This document shows positions 1 to 4,674 of a stretch of 5,666 bases of DNA, piece after piece. Below the pieces are notes generated by a model that saw only the letters and a program-made list of their open reading frames with translations, did no database searches and was not told the DNA's origin. Each line of letters begins with the position of its first letter. Within the stretch, counting starts at the first letter, position 1. Source of the DNA: an uncultured Collinsella sp. (lineage in GTDB: Bacteria; Actinomycetota; Coriobacteriia; Coriobacteriales; Coriobacteriaceae); the NCBI GenBank assembly GCA_937981515.1, contig CALJNY010000089.1:1-5666 (forward strand), written 5' to 3'. A program made the position numbers and the translations under genes.

Positions 1-950
1 TCTTCCACACCTCCATGAAGGACGTCTGGGACTACGTCAACCGCTTCGCCGAGTTCAACAACTACGTCAACTCGCCGGTCGCCAACTTCCACGGCAACAT
101 GTACAACATGCCCTTTAACATGAACACCTTTGCCAAGATGTGGCCGGGCGTCGTCACGCCGGCGGACGCCAAGGCAAAGATCGCCGAGCAGGTGGCCGCC
201 GAGAACATCGGCGAGCCGGCCAACCTTGAGGAGCAGGCGCTGTCCCTCGTGGGCCGCGACATCTTCGAGACGCTCGTGAAGGGCTACACCGAGAAGCAGT
301 GGGGCCGCGACTGCAAGGACCTTCCCGCGAGCATCATCAAGCGCCTCCCCTGCCGCTTTACCTACGACAACAACTACTTCAACGACCGCTACCAGGGCAT
401 CCCCATGGGCGGCTACACCAAGATGGTCGCCAACATGCTCGAGGGCGTCGAGGTGCGCTGCGGCGTGGAGTACAAGGAGCTGGCCGCCGCCGAACCCGAC
501 ATCGCCGCCAAGACGATCTACTGCGGCCCCATCGACGCGTTCTACGACTTTAAGCTGGGCACGCTGGAGTACCGCAGCCTGCGCTTTGAGACCGAGACGC
601 TCGACGAGCAGGACCACCAGGGCGTTGCCGTGGTCAACTACACCGAGCGCGAGATCCCCTACACGCGCATCATCGAGCACAAGCACTTTGAGTTTGGCAC
701 GCAGGACAAGACCGTCATCACGCGCGAGTACCCGGCCGACTGGAAGCCCGGCGACGAGCCCTACTACCCCATCAACGACGCCAAGAACGAGGCCCTCTAC
801 AAGCAGTACGAGGAGCTGGCGGCGCAGGAGGGCGACGTGATCTTCGCCGGTCGCCTGGGCGGCTACAAGTACTACGACATGGACAAGGCCATCGCCGCGG
901 CATTCGAACTCGCCCGCAAAGAGCTGGGCGTGGAGCCCACGGAGGCGTAA
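1..950 (+). CDS. glf: UDP-galactopyranose mutase, 5'-truncated by the window edge
   Basis: Glf is a cytoplasmic flavoenzyme that interconverts UDP-galactopyranose and UDP-galactofuranose, the donor for galactofuranose in surface polysaccharides. The frame is already open at base 3 (FHTSMKDVWDYVN), so the Met at 15 is internal. About 315 residues are visible and roughly 60-70, including the N-terminal FAD-binding GxGxxG, lie outside; full enzymes are about 370-390 residues. Family hallmarks, numbered from the Met at 15: YTEKQWGRD (91-99), the active-site stretch RFTYDNNYFNDRYQGIP (114-130) followed by MGGYT, PYTRIIEHKHFE (215-226), TVITREYP (233-240), YYPINDAKN (250-258), and the FAD-contacting GRLGGYKYYDMD (279-290). 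Codons end almost always in G or C, unlike the genes to the right. It ends in TAA and is followed by a terminator, so it is probably the last gene of a polysaccharide operon. No damage is visible in the part shown. The assignment is very secure. Confidence 0.96.
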   Translation, partial: FHTSMKDVWDYVNRFAEFNNYVNSPVANFHGNMYNMPFNMNTFAKMWPGVVTPADAKAKIAEQVAAENIGEPANLEEQALSLVGRDIFETLVKGYTEKQWGRDCKDLPASIIKRLPCRFTYDNNYFNDRYQGIPMGGYTKMVANMLEGVEVRCGVEYKELAAAEPDIAAKTIYCGPIDAFYDFKLGTLEYRSLRFETETLDEQDHQGVAVVNYTEREIPYTRIIEHKHFEFGTQDKTVITREYPADWKPGDEPYYPINDAKNEALYKQYEELAAQEGDVIFAGRLGGYKYYDMDKAIAAAFELARKELGVEPTEA

Positions 951-1002
951 AGGTCCAAAACGGGCCTCTGCGCGAGCCGAAAACAGCACAAGCAGGCACG
1001 CC

Positions 1003-1040
1003 AACGCCGGCAGGAGCAATTTCGCCCCTGCCGGCGTTTT
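1003..1040 (+). terminator. Rho-independent terminator of glf
   Basis: A perfect 12-bp GC-rich stem (aacgccggcagg at 1003-1014 pairing with cctgccggcgtt at 1027-1038) encloses a 12-nt loop and runs into a short T tract (1037-1040). It lies about 50 nt after the glf stop codon. The T tract is short, so termination strength is uncertain, but position and stem support the call. It also marks the left boundary of the accessory region. Confidence 0.85.
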
Positions 1041-1120
1041 AGTATGGAGACGGATTGGCTGTTCTGTCCATTATCTGGTCGATGATATGAGTGGACACGG
1101 CCTGCCACAGGGGCAAAAAT

Positions 1121-1383
1121 CGGAAGTATGCGGCAAATTCTAAACATACCGAGCACACCGGGATACCGCAACGCCTCCACCTGCGGTTTCTCTGCGTGAA
1201 AAGGGCGGTGTGCTCGTGGGTTCCGGAATTTGCCGCATACTTTGGGCGAGCGGTTCCGGAAGTGCGGGGAAAATCAAGATCGGCCGATCAGAACCCGGTT
1301 TTATGCTTCCGCGACCTGCGGTTTTGTTGCCAAATATCGGGTTATGCTCGGCGATTTCCGATTTTTCCCCGCACTTCCGGAAA
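1121..1383. repeat. Structured interspersed repeat, copy A (two tandem long hairpins)
   Basis: This non-coding stretch is repeated in diverged form, in the same orientation, at 4206-4464. It consists of two consecutive hairpins. Hairpin 1 has a perfect 17-bp outer stem (1124-1140 with 1226-1242), a symmetric 9-nt internal loop, an 11-bp second stem (1150-1160 with 1206-1216), and a small apical hairpin ccgca/tgcgg (1166-1170 with 1182-1186). Hairpin 2 has a perfect 20-bp stem (1254-1273 with 1363-1382). Inside it are a 12-nt palindrome gatcggccgatc (1278-1289), a 6-bp stem aacccg/cgggtt (1292-1297 with 1338-1343) and a small hairpin ccgc/gcgg (1309-1312 with 1318-1321). The blocks best conserved with copy B are agtatgcggcaaattc, acctgcggtttct, atttgccgcatactt and gcggttttgttgcc. 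ORFs across it on both strands look like by-products of the symmetry. I do not know the family; it could be a mobile non-autonomous element or a structured RNA. Confidence 0.85.
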
Positions 1384-1425
1384 ACGCGGCTCTGCATCGT
1401 GAGTTAAAGCGTAAAACGCAGCATC

Positions 1426-1448
1426 CGCGACAACATCCAGTTGTCGCG
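1426..1448. repeat. Perfect 9-bp hairpin, 5-nt loop
   Basis: Arms cgcgacaac (1426-1434) and gttgtcgcg (1440-1448) pair perfectly around the loop atcca. It lies just outside copy A of the large repeat and just before another hairpin, inside a gene-free stretch. Its role is unknown. It lacks a T tract on either strand (AAAA follows on the plus strand), so it is not a convincing terminator alone. Confidence 0.6.
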
Positions 1449-1457
1449 AAAACGTCA

Positions 1458-1492
1458 AAGGGCCGTTGTCGGAAAACCGAACAACGACCCTT
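1458..1492. terminator. Imperfect hairpin, weak terminator candidate
   Basis: aagggccgttgtcgg (1458-1472) pairs with ccgaacaacgaccctt (1477-1492) with one A:C mismatch and one bulged A, closing an AAAA tetraloop. Downstream tracts are interrupted on both strands: ttctttgt on plus, and ctttgacgtttt after the stem on minus. It could be a weak bidirectional terminator or simply another structural element beside the repeat. Confidence 0.4.
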
Positions 1493-1610
1493 CTTTGTCA
1501 TCGCCTCACGTAGAGTCCGCGACGACTGTATCACTGGAGACATCTTACCGTAACGCCAAGCAACCTAGCAAGGCGACGATTGGCAATGCAGCTTTTCGGC
1601 TCCAGCTTCC

Positions 1611-1656
1611 ATCTAAATAAAACTAGGGGATGCCCTCCGTTTGGAAGGAACCCCCT
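1611..1656 (-). terminator. Probable intrinsic terminator for the minus-strand genes
   Basis: Read on the minus strand, an outer stem agggg/cccct (1652-1656 with 1625-1629) holds an inner stem ccttc/ggagg around a CAAAC loop, separated by a small internal loop. It is followed by agttttatttagat (1624 down to 1611). It sits about 100 nt beyond the stop of the small minus-strand gene. The tail shares the 11-mer tctaaataaaa (plus-strand reading) with the terminator at 4561-4592, which supports equivalent roles. Confidence 0.55.
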
Positions 1657-1758
1657 TGCAAAACTATGGCCCATAGCAGGCTTTCGTTTTTCGTTTAGCA
1701 AATCATACCCCAGTGGCTGCTTGAAGAGCCGACCCATTTCCGACAAAAGCGGAGCGAC

Positions 1759-2077
1759 CTAAATCTCCCGAACGACGAGCCTGCCCTCCAGCATGAGCTT
1801 GTGTGCGAGGTTGTTGCTACGTCCAGCAATACCGAGCGAAGTGCCATAGTAATCAAGGAGGGCGAGTACCTTGGCCACCTCTGACTCGCGAACACCCGTG
1901 GCGTAGTTTGAGTATAGGAAGACCAGGCTGGTATGCATAGCCGGATATCATTACACCTTCGTCATCGATGTCGTCCTCGGGCAGGTTAATGCCAAACACA
2001 TTGGCAATAGCCGTCTCAATATCGTTTGCCATAGTCAAACGCGCGTATTGCACGCTGTCAATGTAGGTCGAGTGCAA
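1759..2077 (-). pseudogene. Small unrecognised gene, apparently frameshifted
   Basis: Two adjoining minus-strand frames look like halves of one gene. The 5' half, most likely from the ATG at 2032 (an in-frame TTG lies at 2077), reads MANDIETAIANVFGINLPED and an acidic DIDDEGVMISGYA. Beyond that its frame turns into an unlikely arginine/glycine-rich tail ending at 1853. The next frame, opening at ATG 1938, reads 59 well-composed residues including SNYATGVRESEVAKVLALLD and SNNLAHKLMLEGRLVVREI and stops with TAG at 1759. The change of frame falls near 1936-1945. A TGA in the second frame just upstream of ATG 1938 means the halves cannot be joined without a shift. No strong Shine-Dalgarno precedes either ATG. 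I do not recognise the family. Alternatives are two overlapping small genes, a sequencing error, or programmed frameshifting, though no obvious slippery heptamer is present. It lies 70 nt past the TOPRIM gene and could be a decayed third operon member. Confidence 0.5.
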
Positions 2078-2080
2078 CTA

Positions 2081-2095
2081 TTAAAACTGTTTTAA
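2081..2095. promoter_or_regulatory. 15-nt perfect AT-rich palindrome, possible operator
   Basis: ttaaaac-t-gttttaa is perfectly symmetric with 7-bp arms and one central base. It lies between the TOPRIM gene stop (2148) and the small minus-strand gene, just upstream of that gene's possible starts (2077 or 2032). It could be an operator or a promoter element for the small gene. Position is the only support. Confidence 0.3.
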
Positions 2096-2147
2096 GGACA
2101 TCTTCAGAGGATTTGGGGGCAACTCGTGCGACTTGCAGAGTGGAATC

Positions 2148-2966
2148 CTAAAACAAGCGAATGCCCAAACCTCTCATCACCGCTTTATGCCAAACATCAT
2201 TCAACCTCTTAGGCCAATTTGAAATGAAGAATAGGCAGGTGCAGCAGGCGCAAAATGAATCATTGTTTAGACGATCAATCTCATTGAGCAAAAGTTCAGA
2301 ATGATTGATGCCCGCCACAGTCGCAGCTAAGTCAGCCACAGGCTCGTTTGCATTTTGCGTCGCCTGCTCATTAGTTAGCCAAAGCGACCTCAGGGCATTG
2401 ACGGCAATAATGCAAGCAAACGTAAAACCATCAATACGTCCAATATCCGCAAGCGAATCTCCCCTCCTGGCAACCCAGTCCTTGTAAGATCGCTGACCAA
2501 AAATCACATCTGAAGGAACAAGGGCGTCATCCAGAGAGTAATACTTCAGGGGATCAAAATCACGATATGCTTCAACCGATGGATAGTTTAGATATAGTTG
2601 ACCCATATCAGTGCTATCGCAGTAATAGTCTTGCATTAGCTCAAGCCGCTTAAAATCGTGCCGATTGTCCTGAGGATCTAAGTCAAATATGAGCAAGGTG
2701 TCTGTAAAATTGGTTTCGAGAAGCTGAGCCGCATCATCTTTATCCGAAAGAAGCTCGGCGACAAAGGACCTAAGATCAACAGCCTCAAAATCGCAACCGT
2801 ATTCTTGAAAGAGCTTGTCTAGAAAGTCATGAACATTAATCTCGACATGAACAATTTGATGATCATCTGCGAGGCTAAAAGATTCAAACATGCGCTCCAT
2901 CAGCTGAGGCTCGCGTTTAGCACCTTCGACAATGAGCAGGACGTTCTTTTCGGACGCATTGTTCAT
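2148..2966 (-). CDS. TOPRIM-fold protein, RloB/AbiLii-like, probable nuclease partner of the upstream ATPase
   Basis: 272 residues. The N-terminus has a beta-strand followed by VEGAKRE (13-19, Glu14), matching the conserved Glu of TOPRIM domains and the VEGxKxE form of RloB-like proteins. TLLIFDLDPQDN (90-101) supplies the DxD metal-binding motif (Asp95, Asp97, plus Asp100), and LYLNYPSVEAY (124-134) resembles the NxPxxE-type motif downstream of it in RloB/AbiLii-like proteins. TOPRIM domains use these acids to bind Mg2+ and cut nucleic acid, so a nuclease effector is the likely role (inference). The C-terminal part is helical with a CACCTC cysteine cluster (239-244) of unknown meaning. The ATG at 2966 is 2 nt after the ATPase stop, with GGAGAG inside the ATPase 3' end, so translation is probably coupled. 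The gene is AT-richer than glf, consistent with transfer. Alternatives are an OLD-like or DUF4435 (PARIS AriB) TOPRIM; the motif spacing favours RloB/AbiLii. The TOPRIM call is fairly sure, the subfamily less so. Confidence 0.72.
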   Translation of the reverse strand: MNNASEKNVLLIVEGAKREPQLMERMFESFSLADDHQIVHVEINVHDFLDKLFQEYGCDFEAVDLRSFVAELLSDKDDAAQLLETNFTDTLLIFDLDPQDNRHDFKRLELMQDYYCDSTDMGQLYLNYPSVEAYRDFDPLKYYSLDDALVPSDVIFGQRSYKDWVARRGDSLADIGRIDGFTFACIIAVNALRSLWLTNEQATQNANEPVADLAATVAGINHSELLLNEIDRLNNDSFCACCTCLFFISNWPKRLNDVWHKAVMRGLGIRLF

Positions 2967-2968
2967 AG

Positions 2969-4069
2969 CTAATCAAACTCTCCGGCACGGAGGAGCTTTT
3001 CAATGTTGTTGCCAAGCCTCAACTCACGATCGGTGGAATCGGCCAAGGTTCGAATGCCATTTTTTGCAGAGATTTGATATACGCAGTCAGGCCGCATAAC
3101 GCCATTCTTAACAAGCGAAGTGTTGTGAGTGGAGCACAGTATCTGACAAGAGGCCTTGGAAGCAAAGAGCTTCAAAAGGCTCTCTGCCATTTCAAAGTGA
3201 CAAAAAGCGTCAAACTCATCTATGAACAAAAAGCTGGCCGACTCGTTAAGTTCAAGCTCAGAGAACAACTTAACCAGAGTTCTTGTACCGCTAGAACATG
3301 CCTCGACAAACGGGATGCATCGCATGGGATGATTGAAATACAGAACAGGTAAACCGTCGGACTCTTTAATAACGATCAGAGACTCATCGACTCCAAAATT
3401 GCGAATAAATGACTCGAATTCCGCAACTTTGTTCTCGCGTATGATCTTGTCGATTACCTTTCTTGTTTCAAACCCTTTTAATCGAAAAACGTCCATGCGA
3501 ATCAGCCTCATGCGCGAGACAAATCGTCGCAACTCCGCCAAAATGCCTAAAACATTAGTCGGAAGACTGCTCGTTATATAAGAAAGAAGACTCAACGAAG
3601 TATCGGAGAATTCAAAATTGATCCCAGCAGCACCGATTCGTTCAAGGTGGTTCTCTATGAAAACGCCGCGTGCATTATTGAAATCGAAAATGAGACTATC
3701 ATCAATCGATAGGCTCTCATGAAGCCAAGTAGTCGGAGAAGTCTTCTCATAGCTGTAATTGATTTCGCGACCGTCAAATTCAAAGACATAAGTGAACTGT
3801 GCCGTGCCTCGCCCGCAATCAGCATTCAAAAACAGACGATCGTCCTGGTCAGAATAATCGAATGCCTTTGGAAAGCCGAGTGTAATGTCGAATAAAGCTG
3901 AACCGAAATTCGATTTACCAGACGCATTTCTGCCGATCAAAAGTGCGGTTTTCACGGTTCCGTTTTTAACGTTATTTTCTGCAAACTGGTAATCACGAGA
4001 AGCAGCAAAATTAAATGAAACCCGAGTCGAAAAATTCCTATAGCCATCAACAGTAAAACGCTTAAGCAT
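2969..4069 (-). CDS. ABC/AAA-type ATPase (AAA_21-like, AbiLi/RloA-like), probable anti-phage defence protein
   Basis: 366 residues with a complete ABC-type ATPase core. The N-terminal strand MLKRFTVDGYRNF is typical of SMC/RecF-like ATPases. It is followed by Walker A GRNASGKSN (46-54), an insert domain of about 170 residues, a signature-like SSGTRTL (259-265), Walker B FLFIDEFDAF (280-289) with Glu285 as the catalytic candidate, and a switch histidine in STHNT (313-317, His315). The C-terminus NNIEKLLRAGEFD (354-366) resembles the closing motif of AbiL-type ATPases. No membrane segment is seen, so it should be cytoplasmic. Such ATPases pair with a TOPRIM protein in AbiL, RloAB and PARIS-like systems, where the ATPase senses infection or restrains the effector; that role here is inferred from the neighbour. 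The ATG at 4069 has AGGAG 7 nt upstream, embedded in a perfect inverted repeat. All catalytic motifs are intact, so the gene is probably functional. Confidence 0.9.
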   Translation of the reverse strand: MLKRFTVDGYRNFSTRVSFNFAASRDYQFAENNVKNGTVKTALLIGRNASGKSNFGSALFDITLGFPKAFDYSDQDDRLFLNADCGRGTAQFTYVFEFDGREINYSYEKTSPTTWLHESLSIDDSLIFDFNNARGVFIENHLERIGAAGINFEFSDTSLSLLSYITSSLPTNVLGILAELRRFVSRMRLIRMDVFRLKGFETRKVIDKIIRENKVAEFESFIRNFGVDESLIVIKESDGLPVLYFNHPMRCIPFVEACSSGTRTLVKLFSELELNESASFLFIDEFDAFCHFEMAESLLKLFASKASCQILCSTHNTSLVKNGVMRPDCVYQISAKNGIRTLADSTDRELRLGNNIEKLLRAGEFD

Positions 4070-4075
4070 GAGAGT

Positions 4076-4080
4076 CTCCT
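4076..4080 (-). promoter_or_regulatory. Shine-Dalgarno of the ATPase gene, inside the inverted repeat
   Basis: AGGAG on the minus strand, 6-7 nt before the ATG at 4069, decides this start. It lies in the start-proximal arm of the inverted repeat, so any RNA carrying both arms would pair it with the complementary TCTCCT. Confidence 0.8.
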
Positions 4081-4093
4081 ATCTCTTGCCGTA

Positions 4094-4099
4094 ATTATA
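4094..4099 (-). promoter_or_regulatory. Candidate -10 box (TATAAT) for the ATPase-TOPRIM operon
   Basis: The minus strand reads gtaaTATAATtacgg here, a perfect -10 hexamer at the centre of the inverted repeat. The expected start site is near 4086-4088, giving a leader under 20 nt that keeps AGGAG. No good -35 (TTGACA-like) is found 16-18 nt upstream (AGGTCT at the 17-nt spacing) and no TGn extension is present. The promoter may therefore be weak or activator-dependent, or the match may come from the AT-rich palindrome centre. Confidence 0.45.
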
Positions 4100-4205
4100 T
4101 TACGGCAAGAGATAGGAGACCTGCATCAATTGCGTCACTACGGGAAACGTCATGCAACCAAAGCCCATCCGAACCATGAAAACCTACTGAGAGCCGCTCG
4201 AACCA

Positions 4206-4464
4206 GAAGTATGCGGCAAATTCCAGATATGCCGACTACACTAGATAGTGACAACGCTTCTACCTGCGGTTTCTTTACATGAAGAGGGCGATGTGCTCGA
4301 TGGTTCCGAAATTTGCCGCATACTTCCGTCGGGCGATTCCGGAAGCGCGGGAAACCGAGATCGGCAGACCACACCCCTGTTTCAGACTTCCGCGACCAGC
4401 GGTTTTGTTGCCGAAAATCGGTTTGTGCTCGGAGGTTATCGATTTTTCCCAGCACTTCCGAAAA
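4206..4464. repeat. Structured interspersed repeat, copy B (two tandem long hairpins)
   Basis: This is a diverged direct copy of 1121-1383. Outer stem 1 is fully preserved at 17 bp (4206-4222 with 4310-4326), but its second stem is mostly lost. Hairpin 2 (from about 4337 to 4464) keeps ggaag/cttcc and ggg/ccc pairing with a C:A mismatch and a bulge, so it is weaker than in copy A. The small hairpin ccgc-gacca-gcgg and the following block gcggttttgttgcc (4399-4412) are conserved. It occupies the gap between the ATPase operon promoter and the terminator of the next minus-strand gene. No coding evidence is seen. Decay is greater than in copy A, suggesting an older insertion or relaxed constraint. 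Confidence 0.83.
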
Positions 4465-4560
4465 ACGCACTTAAACCGCGCGTCCCGAAGCGAGAAACCG
4501 CCGGATATTTGTTTTTCCCCAAATGGGGTTCTTGTTTTGCCAAGCCGAATAGTACGTCTA

Positions 4561-4592
4561 AATAAAAAAAGGGCCGACGCATCAACCCTCTT
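4561..4592 (-). terminator. Intrinsic terminator for the minus-strand gene at 4675-5666
   Basis: On the minus strand, agggttga (4589-4582) pairs with tcggccct (4577-4570) around a TGCG tetraloop, with two G:U pairs. The pairing can extend by a few A:T/G:U pairs. A run of seven T follows, then ATTTAGA. It lies about 85 nt beyond the stop at 4675, as expected for that gene, and insulates the ATPase operon downstream. Confidence 0.85.
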
Positions 4593-4674
4593 CAAGTGTC
4601 GCCCGAAGGCTTCCACCGCAATTAAGCGTATTCTAGTCGATAACCTTTGCTTGTGAAAGGCGAAGATGATTCAC

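Larger units (their letters stand above)
4074..4120. promoter_or_regulatory. 47-nt perfect inverted repeat over the ATPase promoter and ribosome site
   Basis: Two 22-bp arms (4074-4095 and 4099-4120) are exact reverse complements around a 3-nt centre. The repeat ends 4 nt before the ATPase start codon. On the minus strand it contains TATAAT at its centre and AGGAG in the start-proximal arm. Such a long exact dyad is not expected by chance. It may be a repressor operator covering the -10 region, an RNA hairpin hiding the Shine-Dalgarno in read-through transcripts, or both. Confidence 0.9.

Noticed and set aside
1091..1553. Overlapping ORFs of 60-107 codons on both strands across repeat A
   Set aside because: They follow the inverted-repeat symmetry, occur in several frames at once, are rich in Arg/Cys/Gly, and have counterparts in repeat B with different reading content. 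They are most simply by-products of a non-coding structured repeat, though such ORFs may be annotated as hypothetical proteins elsewhere.
1664..1676. 13-nt perfect palindrome ctatgg-c-ccatag
   Set aside because: It is short, in a gene-free stretch with no promoter or gene start close by. A palindrome of this size is not compelling alone.
1531..1746. Minus-strand ORF of 71 codons beginning MSEMGRLFKQPLGYDLL
   Set aside because: Composition is protein-like in places, but it runs straight through the probable terminator hairpin at 1611-1656, has no clear ribosome site and no family I recognise. A tblastn search for conserved copies would decide.
1121..4464. CRISPR array or IS element as the explanation of the repeats
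   Set aside because: There are only two copies of about 270 bp about 3 kb apart with no regularly spaced short repeats, and no transposase, integrase or cas gene is visible in the window.
4517..4528. cccc-aaat-gggg hairpin with a T-rich run after it on the plus strand
   Set aside because: The stem is only 4 bp and there is no plus-strand gene to terminate.
4150..4656. ORFs of 105-125 codons on both strands across repeat B
   Set aside because: Same reason as for copy A; they run through stems and terminator sequence and show no ribosome site or recognisable domain.
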